A DNA stretch of 11,888 nt from CAZDYP01 sp964509505 (GTDB taxonomy: Bacteria > Chloroflexota > Anaerolineae > JACRMK01): positions 1 through 11,888 of the forward strand of contig CAZDYP010000167.1 in assembly GCA_964509505.1 (NCBI GenBank), given 5' to 3'. A model generated the notes under the pieces. It was not told the DNA's origin. It made no database searches and was given only the letters and a program-made list of their open reading frames with translations. Made by a program: the position numbers and the translations under genes. Shown here in pieces: positions 6,600-11,888 of the stretch (position 1 is the stretch's first letter; the number at the start of each line of letters is the position of its first letter).

Positions 6600-6662
6600 C
6601 ATCCTGTGCTTGTGCGACGAAGCCATAACAGCCGTTGAACTCCGCCGTTCAAACACAGGATG
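6600..6662. repeat. Nested inverted repeats in the DUF547 leader
   Basis: CATCCTGTGCTTG (6600-6612) pairs with CAAACACAGGATG (6650-6662) over 13 positions with one G-T type mismatch. Inside, TTGAAC (6635-6640) pairs with GTTCAA (6647-6652), which overlaps the outer right arm. The two stems are therefore mutually exclusive. The element falls between the predicted minus-strand promoter and the DUF547 start codon. Confidence 0.5.
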
Positions 6663-6680
6663 CCGTATGTATGCGCCCCT

Positions 6681-6709
6681 ATTTTACACTGAGCCGTTGT
6701 TATCGTCTA
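6681..6709 (-). promoter_or_regulatory. Candidate promoter of the DUF547-M55-aminotransferase unit
   Basis: On the minus strand TAGACG (6704-6709) and TAAAAT (6681-6686) are separated by 17 bp, with 4/6 and 5/6 matches to the sigma-70 consensus. A second, overlapping possibility begins with a perfect TTGACA at 6721-6726, with GATAAC 16 bp on. Either would give a long leader before the ATG at 6557. Confidence 0.45.
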
Positions 6710-6714
6710 GCCCT

Positions 6715-6742
6715 TTGCGTTGTCAAGAGGATAGACTATACT
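6715..6742 (+). promoter_or_regulatory. Candidate promoter of the dienelactone hydrolase gene
   Basis: TTGCGT (6715-6720) and TATACT (6737-6742) are separated by 16 bp. The -10 box is good and the -35 box is weak. The predicted transcript starts near 6749, giving a leader of about 40 nt that contains an A/T run and the ribosome site AAGGAG at 6773-6778. Confidence 0.45.
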
Positions 6743-6786
6743 ATCGCCCGTCCTTTTCAAAAAATTTTTTTCAAGGAGACCGACTT

Positions 6787-7548
6787 ATGTGCTACGACTA
6801 TCAAGCGCGTCCACCCTATCCGCCTATCGCAGGCGGCGTCGCCACAGGCGAAGACCTCGTGTTGACCGCTGCCGATGGCAACAAGTTTATGGCGTATGCC
6901 GCGCGTTCTGGTAATGCGAACGGCGCGGGCATCATCATCTATCCGGACGTGCGTGGCTTGCATCCGTTCTACAAAGAATTGGCGTTGCGCTTCGCGGAGG
7001 TCGGCGTCAGCGCCGTCGCGTTAGATTACTTTGGGCGCACGGCGGGCTTGACCGCACGCGACGATGCCTTCGAGTTTCGCCCGCACGTGCAGCAGATGAC
7101 GTTGCCCACATTTTTTGCGGATGTGAACGCAGCGCTCGCGCATCTCCGCACCCTCATCGGCAATCGCTCGGCTTTCACGGTCGGCTTCTGCATGGGCGGC
7201 AATCTCATCCTCTACACTAGCCTCGAAGGCATGGGCTTGGCTGGCGGGATTGCATTCTATGCGGGAATGGGGCGCGCGTGGGACGAGACGCGCGGCAAAT
7301 TCCCTGAAGCGGGGAAGAATGCCAAGATTCCTGTGCTGGGTTTATTCGGCGGCGCAGACCCCGGCATCCCCAACGAACAAGTGCATGAGCTCGACAAAGC
7401 GCTCGACCAGAGCGGCGTCGCGCACAACATCCGCATTTACGATGGCGCGCCGCACAGCTTCTTTGACCGCCGCTTCGCCGACTACCAGACAGAATGTGAT
7501 GATGCGTGGACGCGGATGTTGGAGTTCATCCAGACGCAAGCGAAATAA
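6787..7548 (+). CDS. Dienelactone hydrolase family protein
   Basis: This 253-residue alpha/beta-hydrolase of the DLH family typically hydrolyses dienelactone or related esters and lactones. The nucleophile is Cys135 in the elbow GFCMGG, with acid Asp191 in FGGADPGIP and base His223 in GAPHSFFDR, so the Cys-Asp-His triad characteristic of the family is complete. An early IIIYPDVRGLHPF segment matches the oxyanion region. It begins at ATG 6787 with AAGGAG 8 nt upstream; the open frame extends to 6610 but without a better start. No signal peptide is present, so it should be cytosolic. It is transcribed alone, divergent from DUF547, and ends before a strong terminator. No aromatic ring-cleavage genes flank it, so a chloroaromatic pathway role is not implied; the natural substrate is unknown. 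Confidence 0.9.
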   Translation: MCYDYQARPPYPPIAGGVATGEDLVLTAADGNKFMAYAARSGNANGAGIIIYPDVRGLHPFYKELALRFAEVGVSAVALDYFGRTAGLTARDDAFEFRPHVQQMTLPTFFADVNAALAHLRTLIGNRSAFTVGFCMGGNLILYTSLEGMGLAGGIAFYAGMGRAWDETRGKFPEAGKNAKIPVLGLFGGADPGIPNEQVHELDKALDQSGVAHNIRIYDGAPHSFFDRRFADYQTECDDAWTRMLEFIQTQAK

Positions 7549-7603
7549 ATCCCAAAAGCGAATTGGTTCTCCTGATTTTGATGCGGCTTCACCGACGCTC
7601 ATG

Positions 7604-7650
7604 GCGGATGGACACATCCGCAGCTTGTGCGCGGAATGTGTCCATCCCGC
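7604..7650. repeat. Long imperfect inverted repeat downstream of the hydrolase gene
   Basis: The left arm (7604-7621) and right arm (7631-7650) share the perfect 10-bp core ATGGACACAT/ATGTGTCCAT, flanked by CCGC/GCGG with single-base bulges. The left arm alone also folds (GCGGATG, loop GACA, CATCCGC). It lies 50 bp before the terminator and has no T-tract. Confidence 0.5.
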
Positions 7651-7690
7651 ACGAGCCACTCCACACTCCAGTGGGTAGAGCCAGCGAATT

Positions 7691-7735
7691 AAAAAGACCC
7701 GCGAGATTTTGAGGTAAGTCCTCTCGCGGGTTTTT
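7691..7735. terminator. Strong bidirectional Rho-independent terminator
   Basis: The stem ACCCGCGAGA / TCTCGCGGGT (7697-7706 with 7722-7731, 10 bp, GC-rich) closes a 15-nt loop. It is followed on + by TTTTTC and on the minus strand by the complement of AAAAA at 7691-7695. It can end both the hydrolase transcript and the convergent isomerase transcript (stop at 7757). Confidence 0.85.
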
Positions 7736-7756
7736 CTGTTTCAAAAAGGTGGCCTT

Positions 7757-9127
7757 TTAAATTTTGGTCAAAGGAACGTTGAGCGCGCGGCACAACATTT
7801 CCAGTTCGGGTACGATGTCGCCATACGCCAAGGCGATGTGATGCTCCCAACCATTCGATAGTAACTCATCAAGGAATTTCTGCGCATTGCCGTCGAATTG
7901 CACGTTGGCAACCGTGCCGCGCACCGCCATCTCACATTCGAGCGCCTGTCCCGTCGTCGCCAACATACGCAGATTGCGCCCATCATCACCCAAACGCAAG
8001 ATGGTGAGCCTTCCCGCTTTCAATGGGAAGCCTGCGGTCAAGCCCTTGCCATTCGCAAAGTGCGCGAACAAATGCTTTGGCTTGTTTGGATTGGCGAGAC
8101 ACAACGGCGCGCAACCGATATGCCAGCAAAAGCCCGTGTTGTCCGTCGCGTTGATGGAAACGAGATCGGTGAGGAACGCGGGCGCGCCACATAAGCGTTG
8201 CGCGATGAGCATAGTTACTGCGCCCAACACGTCCCCTTCGCAGCCGACGACGAGGCCACTGTCGTTTAGCTTCGCCACCGCGCCGCAGCCCGCGATGCCA
8301 TACTGCTCGACCAAATCGCCCCAACACTTGAGCGCGCACGCGTCGAAATTCTGCTCTTTCGCCAAATTGCTCACCGCCAGAATGAGCGCGGCATATTGCT
8401 CGCTCTGCACATACGATACTTCGGACACATCGTTAAATGATTCGAGCATCTCTGTGCGCGCGATGTGAATATGCTCTTTTTCGATGCCCTTCGCTTTTGC
8501 GATGAGCGTCGGCAAACCGATGTCCACCACCTCCACACCAAGCGCGCGACGCAATGCGAGCTTATCCACTGCAAGGTTGTCGAAGCCCGGCGCGTGCCCA
8601 CCGATGAGCCCAATCCGCAAGCGTCGCAAATCGTGAACGATGCTGGCAATTTTAGCGAATTGCGCCACGGCGCGCATCGCTTCGGGCGCAGCAGGCGCGG
8701 CATAGAGCGTGGCGGGACGCAAGCCAAGCTTATGCAAGTTACTGGCGTTGAGATGCATGCCAACCAGCGAGTTGAAACGCAGTGTGCCTGTCTGCTCGGT
8801 TGGTTCGGGCCACGCCCATAGCAGGATAGGCAAGTCAAGCGTTGTGGCAATGGTTTGCGCGAGGCCGCCCAGAGCAAATGTGCCATTGACGACGACGAGC
8901 GCATCCACTGGCACCTCGCGCATTTTCTCGACAGCCACTTGCGCATCGGTGGGTTCAACGACCAGTTTTTCGACGAAATAGATTTCGACTTCTGCCAAGC
9001 TACGATCCAGCTCGCGCAACGCCGTCTGCGCTTGCTGATACCATTGCAACGCGAGCTCATGCTCAAACGTAGTGCGCGCGAGACATACGACGCCGAGTTT
9101 GATTGGGGAAGGAGAAAGAAAAGTCAT
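7757..9127 (-). CDS. L-fucose/L-arabinose isomerase-fold sugar isomerase (COG2407-like)
   Basis: This 456-residue member of the fucose/arabinose isomerase superfamily belongs to a family that interconverts aldose and ketose using a divalent metal. The N-terminal half has a Rossmann-like domain (GVVCLAR, VDALVVVNGTFALGG, LRIGLIGGHAPGFD). The catalytic half shows LKCWGDLVEQYGIAGC, LNDSGLVVGCEGDVLGA with Glu297, LTDLVSIN with Asp321, CWHIGCAP with His336 and the C-terminal WEHHIALAYGD. These fit the expected metal-ligand pattern, and no ligand is obviously missing. The ATG at 9127 is the only reasonable start, but the leader is made entirely of heptamer repeats and has no Shine-Dalgarno. It follows the transaldolase by 76 bp, and the pair resembles the isomerase plus transaldolase core of sulfoquinovose (sulfofructose transaldolase) catabolism. 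The substrate is inferred, not shown. Confidence 0.82.
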   Translation of the reverse strand: MTFLSPSPIKLGVVCLARTTFEHELALQWYQQAQTALRELDRSLAEVEIYFVEKLVVEPTDAQVAVEKMREVPVDALVVVNGTFALGGLAQTIATTLDLPILLWAWPEPTEQTGTLRFNSLVGMHLNASNLHKLGLRPATLYAAPAAPEAMRAVAQFAKIASIVHDLRRLRIGLIGGHAPGFDNLAVDKLALRRALGVEVVDIGLPTLIAKAKGIEKEHIHIARTEMLESFNDVSEVSYVQSEQYAALILAVSNLAKEQNFDACALKCWGDLVEQYGIAGCGAVAKLNDSGLVVGCEGDVLGAVTMLIAQRLCGAPAFLTDLVSINATDNTGFCWHIGCAPLCLANPNKPKHLFAHFANGKGLTAGFPLKAGRLTILRLGDDGRNLRMLATTGQALECEMAVRGTVANVQFDGNAQKFLDELLSNGWEHHIALAYGDIVPELEMLCRALNVPLTKI

Positions 9128-9130
9128 GAT

Positions 9131-9205
9131 CAGGAGTCAGGAGTCAGGAGTCAGTAATCAGTAGTCAGCCAATTCAAGCTGGCTACTGACTACTGATAGC
9201 TGATT
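9131..9205. repeat. Inverted heptamer repeat arrays between transaldolase and isomerase genes
   Basis: On + there are CAGGAGT three times, then CAGTAAT, CAGTAGT and CAGCCA (9131-9171). After an 8-nt centre come TGGCT, ACTGACT, ACTGATA and GCTGATT (9180-9205). Read on the minus strand the first arm becomes a GCTGACT/ACTGATT/CCTGACT heptamer series with the same xCTGAxx register as the second arm, so the two arrays face each other. The arms pair imperfectly because of a 3-nt insertion. The element supplies the TAA of the transaldolase gene (9204-9206) and runs up to the isomerase ATG. Confidence 0.7.
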
Positions 9206-9887
9206 ACTTGTAAGGAGTTGCGTCCCACGCTTCCGCAAACCGCTTGAGCCCTAGATCGGTATAGGGATGCGTGAACGCTTCTTTATAAACATCGAATCCT
9301 GCCGTCACGATGTCTGCGCCCATCGCCGCCGCTTCGACGATATGGCGCCCATTGCGTACGGCGGAGACCAACACTGCGGTTGGCTCGCCCTCATGGTTGC
9401 AAAAGTCAAAGTTGTCGTAAATGGCAACAATGTCCTCGACGAGATGCTCGATCTCCTCGCCATTCGCTTCCTTCCAACCGACGAACGGCGAAACAAACGT
9501 CGCGCCAAGTCGTCCTGCCTGCAGCGCCTGCGTTGCCGAGAACACCAACGTCAAGTTGACACGAATGCCCTCACCATCCAACACCCACAACGCCTTGAAG
9601 CCGGCCTCGGTGGCCGGCAGTTTGATTACGAAGTTTTTCGGAGCGATGGCGTGTAATCGCTTCGCTTCTTCAATCATCGCCTCAGCCGTTTGATGATGAG
9701 GATTCACCTCGATGGATACGGGCAACGCGCTACCTTCAAATTCTTTGGCAAGGTCTTCAATGGCTTGCATGAACGACTTGCCGCTCGCGCGAATATGGCG
9801 CGGATTGCTCGTCACGCCGTCAATGTTCCACAGTTCGCGCGCATAACGAATCTCATCCAGCTTCGCGCTGTCTAAGAAAAATTTCAT
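9204..9887 (-). CDS. Transaldolase / fructose-6-phosphate aldolase-like (short TAL family)
   Basis: This 227-residue (beta/alpha)8 enzyme of the short transaldolase/FSA group makes or breaks C-C bonds through a Schiff base, transferring dihydroxyacetone units. Marks are MKFFLDSAKLDEI with Asp6, GVTSNP with Asn28 and the Schiff-base Lys89 in FVIKLPATEAG. Compared from memory with E. coli FSA, the APYVNR motif reads SPFVGW here, placing Trp138 where the phosphate-binding Arg sits. The AASFKT motif reads VSAVRN, with Ala176 in place of the phosphate-contact Ser. This suggests a sugar without a terminal phosphate. The ATG at 9887 is preceded by GGAG at 6-nt spacing. It is first in a unit with the fucose-isomerase-like gene and has its own promoter. 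Family confidence is high; the substrate is unknown. Confidence 0.87.
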   Translation of the reverse strand: MKFFLDSAKLDEIRYARELWNIDGVTSNPRHIRASGKSFMQAIEDLAKEFEGSALPVSIEVNPHHQTAEAMIEEAKRLHAIAPKNFVIKLPATEAGFKALWVLDGEGIRVNLTLVFSATQALQAGRLGATFVSPFVGWKEANGEEIEHLVEDIVAIYDNFDFCNHEGEPTAVLVSAVRNGRHIVEAAAMGADIVTAGFDVYKEAFTHPYTDLGLKRFAEAWDATPYK

Positions 9888-9945
9888 GTTGTTCTCCAAT
9901 ACAAAATAAAACTGTGTTCTGCTTGGTTGCGTTTTTGCTCGCGCA

Positions 9946-9974
9946 ATGATAACAAAGATATGACGCACTGACAA
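9946..9974 (-). promoter_or_regulatory. Promoter of the transaldolase-isomerase unit
   Basis: On the minus strand TTGTCA (9969-9974) and TATCAT (9946-9951) are separated by exactly 17 bp, with 5/6 matches at each box. The predicted start near 9939 gives a leader of about 50 nt to the ATG at 9887. It lies wholly in the 105-bp gap after the Nudix gene, so the sugar genes can be expressed apart from it. Confidence 0.65.
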
Positions 9975-9992
9975 AGCATGGTTGTATCCGCT

Positions 9993-10502
9993 TCAATCAA
10001 ACATGCTCTTGAGCAACCTTTCAAGCATCACCCCCTGCTCCGCGATTAATTCTGGCACGCCATCAGGCAACATCGCCCACCCAAATTCGAAGATGTGTGG
10101 TCCCGTCCCATCTGATCCTTCGAACTCGCCATGTCGCCAGGTCTCAGGCGGATTGCCCAGGCAACGCAGGTGATAGAAGTAACGATGATGTACCTCGTCG
10201 TGGCCAAAGTCTGACATATCGCGCACCTGCCCACCGAGAAAGCCAACCAATTCTAAATCGCGCAAATCGGTTTCCTCGCGCGCCTCGCGCAACACAGCCG
10301 CGGCAGGCGTTTCGTTGTCTTTGATGGTCCCCGCAGGCACTTGGATGCCCGCTTCGGGCGCGTACGGATGACTGAACACCAGCAAGCGGTTACGCTGAGT
10401 GATGTAGGCAAAGGCTTTGCGCTTGAGGATTGGCATGAGCAGGGTTTTAGTGGTTTTCAGCTGATTTGTCAAAACACTTTGCTCTGGAGATTGCTTTTTC
10501 AT
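9993..10502 (-). CDS. Nudix hydrolase
   Basis: Members of this 169-residue Nudix-fold family cleave nucleoside diphosphate-linked compounds with Mg2+. The Nudix box runs from Gly58 through Glu64 to REAREETDL at 72-80. All catalytic Glu residues are present, but the usual Gly after EET is Asp79. Upstream strands are LKRKAFAYITQRNRLLVFSHP, and downstream are the GGQVRDMSDFGHDEVHHRYFY and IFEFGWAML segments. The start is uncertain: ATG 10502 gives a 25-residue Gln/Thr/Lys-rich extension, while ATG 10436 begins just before the domain. Neither has a clear ribosome site. The promoter of the divergent SPFH gene overlaps the upstream start, which mildly favours 10436. The substrate is not predictable. 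Confidence 0.85.
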   Translation of the reverse strand: MKKQSPEQSVLTNQLKTTKTLLMPILKRKAFAYITQRNRLLVFSHPYAPEAGIQVPAGTIKDNETPAAAVLREAREETDLRDLELVGFLGGQVRDMSDFGHDEVHHRYFYHLRCLGNPPETWRHGEFEGSDGTGPHIFEFGWAMLPDGVPELIAEQGVMLERLLKSMFD

Positions 10503-10519
10503 TTTGCTGAGACTACAAT
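10491..10519 (+). promoter_or_regulatory. Candidate promoter of the SPFH gene
   Basis: TTGCTT (10491-10496) and TACAAT (10514-10519) are 17 bp apart. The -10 box matches consensus at 5/6 positions and the -35 box at 3/6. Transcription would begin near 10526, about 38 nt before the ATG. The -35 box lies inside the longer form of the Nudix reading frame. Confidence 0.5.
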
Positions 10520-10536
10520 GTAGCGCGATCGGCAAA

Positions 10537-10549
10537 TCTCTCTGAGAGA
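10537..10549. promoter_or_regulatory. 13-bp palindrome in the SPFH leader
   Basis: TCTCTC-T-GAGAGA is a perfect palindrome about one helical turn downstream of the predicted transcription start and directly before the AGGAG ribosome site (10551-10555). It could be an operator or could affect ribosome access. No regulator is identified. Confidence 0.35.
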
Positions 10550-10563
10550 AAGGAGAATGGCTT

Positions 10564-11799
10564 ATGACTGCGAAAGACCTGAAATCCGGCAGCAAGGACG
10601 TGAAGCTCAGCAGCGATGTCGAAGTGACGAGCAGTTCGCCCGACGACGGGCGCTTGAAAAAGAGTTGGGGTTACATCGTCGCTTATCCGCACGAATACCT
10701 CATTCACTTTCGTAACGGCAAGTTGAGCAGCCAAACGAGTGGGCAGGGCGCGCGCTGTTTCAAATGGCCCAGCGATACTGTGTTCATCATTCCGACGAGC
10801 CTGAAAGAGATCACCTTTCAAGCCAACCAGCTCTCGATAGACAACGTGGACGTGCGCATTCGGGGCATGGCGATTTATCGTATCAGCAAGCCCATGCACA
10901 TTTACACAATGCTCAATTTCTCCAATCGCCAAACCGCCGAAGAAAAACTCGCGCGGATGATTGGCGACTTGTGCCGCTCGACGGCTAAATGGTTGGTCGC
11001 CAACATGAAGGTCGAAGAGTGTTTACGCAAGCGCAAGGAAGACATCGCCGAGGCGTTGAAGCGCGAAGTGTCGCTGGTCGTCGCCGACGAACAAAAGGGC
11101 TGGGGCGTCGAAATCGTCACCATTGACATTCAAGATGTGTACATTCAGGACATCGAAATTTTTAACGCGATGCAAATCCTCTTCAAGACAGAGAAATTGC
11201 GCGAGTCGGAATTGAGCCAGCTCGAGCTGCAAAAAGATTTGGAAATCCGAAAGTTGCAACAGGCGCTGGAGCTCGCAGAACATCGCAAGACGAAAGAATT
11301 AGAGAACGCGCGCATCGAAGCCGAAATCAAAGACGAAAAGACGCGGTTAGCCCAAGACAGCGAAGCGAAACAATTTGCCTTGGACCGTTATCGCGTCGAG
11401 CAAAACGAAGGCATCAGCAAATACAAACTAGATCAGGAAGTGGAACGCGAGCGACTCAAGAGCAAGTTGAAAGCCGAAGAAGCGCAACTCGCGCTCGAAG
11501 CAAAACGACAAGCGCAGCAATTGGAGCTGGAAACGCTGCAAAAGAAGTTGGCAGTGGAAAATGAAGCGTTGCAAAAGCGCATGGAAATAGAAAACAGCGC
11601 CACGCCGCTCAGTTTGGAGAAAAACTTTATCGAGACAGCCATGCCCAAGATCGCCGAAGCTCTAGCCAAGAACATGGGCAACGCGCGCGTGAGCATCATG
11701 CAAGGCAATGGCGAGGGCGGCACGCCGTTCAAGTTTATCTTGACCGAGCTATTGGATATTCTGCGCGAGCGAGTGGAGGCTGTACAGACACCTAAGTAA
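10564..11799 (+). CDS. SPFH/Band-7 (flotillin-like) domain protein with long coiled coil
   Basis: This 411-residue protein has an SPFH/PHB domain at about 35-205 (WGYIVAYPHEYLIHFRNGKL, IDNVDVRIRGMAIYRISKP, VTIDIQDVYIQD). A long charged coiled coil at about 205-345, rich in Glu, Lys, Gln and Ala, follows, and then a short C-terminal region (PKIAEALAKNMGNARVS). This is the layout of flotillin-type scaffolds, which form large oligomers at membranes. Unlike most flotillins there is no N-terminal hydrophobic hairpin or signal; the first 34 residues are Ser/Asp/Lys rich, so membrane contact, if any, needs another anchor. No NfeD partner gene is adjacent. It begins at ATG 10564 with AGGAG 8 nt upstream; another ATG at 10557 is in a different frame. 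Its cellular role is unknown. Confidence 0.83.
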   Translation: MTAKDLKSGSKDVKLSSDVEVTSSSPDDGRLKKSWGYIVAYPHEYLIHFRNGKLSSQTSGQGARCFKWPSDTVFIIPTSLKEITFQANQLSIDNVDVRIRGMAIYRISKPMHIYTMLNFSNRQTAEEKLARMIGDLCRSTAKWLVANMKVEECLRKRKEDIAEALKREVSLVVADEQKGWGVEIVTIDIQDVYIQDIEIFNAMQILFKTEKLRESELSQLELQKDLEIRKLQQALELAEHRKTKELENARIEAEIKDEKTRLAQDSEAKQFALDRYRVEQNEGISKYKLDQEVERERLKSKLKAEEAQLALEAKRQAQQLELETLQKKLAVENEALQKRMEIENSATPLSLEKNFIETAMPKIAEALAKNMGNARVSIMQGNGEGGTPFKFILTELLDILRERVEAVQTPK

Positions 11800-11858
11800 A
11801 AATGCCGCTCACGTTCAGCCATCGCGCGCGCTGAGAAAGTGTTTTGAAAATATCAGAC

Positions 11859-11888
11859 CGAGACCCTAACGGTTTCGCTGGCAAGCCA
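11859..11888. repeat. Left half of a probable long palindromic element at the window edge
   Basis: CGAGACC-CTAAC-GGTTTCG (11859-11877) forms a 7-bp stem with one G-T pair. It is directly followed by TGGC-AA-GCCA (11879-11888), which is a palindrome cut by the edge. The element lies 60 bp after the SPFH stop and may be a terminator or part of a dispersed palindromic repeat. Confidence 0.35.

Noticed and set aside
6558..6656. Longer DUF547 start at GTG 6656 (33 more residues)
   Set aside because: It has no ribosome-binding site, and the added residues include the inverted-repeat region. ATG 6557 has AAGGG at proper spacing and precedes the domain closely.
8371..9066. A 231-codon minus-strand frame overlapping the isomerase gene
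   Set aside because: It is rich in Arg, Ser, Cys and Trp with no domain, as expected of an off-frame reading of the isomerase coding sequence.
9131..9205. CRISPR array
   Set aside because: The units are 7 nt and contiguous, without spacers, and no cas gene is nearby.

Overview
The window carries ordinary bacterial chromosomal DNA of moderately high GC. There are eleven recognisable protein genes (one cut by the left edge), one small gene that looks broken by a frameshift, and a set of short intergenic repeats. The protein families (BNR/Asp-box glycosyl hydrolase-like protein, M55 peptidase, COG2407 sugar isomerase, DUF547, short antitoxin-first HicBA pair) together with heptanucleotide repeats between genes suggest Chloroflexota, perhaps Anaerolineae-like. 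That is an impression from family content, not a phylogenetic result. No rRNA, tRNA, insertion sequence, CRISPR array or prophage is visible.

Layout: (1) The 3' end of a large BNR/sortilin-like protein on + (1-875) faces a two-gene minus-strand unit of an ArfB-type ribosome-rescue hydrolase followed by an acyl-CoA ligase (2992 down to 991). A perfect 14-bp hairpin lies between them. (2) A hicB-hicA toxin-antitoxin pair on + (3059-3498) has a near-consensus promoter. Its end overlaps, stop codon to stop codon, the end of a minus-strand unit of four genes in the order DUF547 protein, M55 D-aminopeptidase, small frameshifted membrane protein, class-V aminotransferase-fold enzyme (6557 down to 3495). 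(3) A divergent promoter region separates this unit from a dienelactone-hydrolase-family gene on + (6787-7548), which ends in a strong bidirectional terminator. (4) A minus-strand transaldolase plus fucose-isomerase-like pair (9887 down to 7757) has its own good promoter, with a Nudix hydrolase gene upstream. (5) An SPFH/flotillin-like gene reads rightward from a promoter overlapping the Nudix start (10564-11799). The window ends in what looks like half of a long palindrome.

The most interesting points are the transaldolase-isomerase pair and the heptamer repeats. In the transaldolase, two residues expected to bind phosphate in fructose-6-phosphate aldolase appear replaced, which suggests an unusual sugar substrate, for example a sulfonated or unphosphorylated one. 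The heptamer repeats have a shared xCTGxxx-type register. They sit in three intergenic junctions and appear to have supplied stop codons, a start codon and a ribosome-binding-site-free leader to neighbouring genes. The small gene between the M55 peptidase and the aminotransferase reads as an acidic N-terminus and a clean transmembrane helix once a single -1 shift is allowed.
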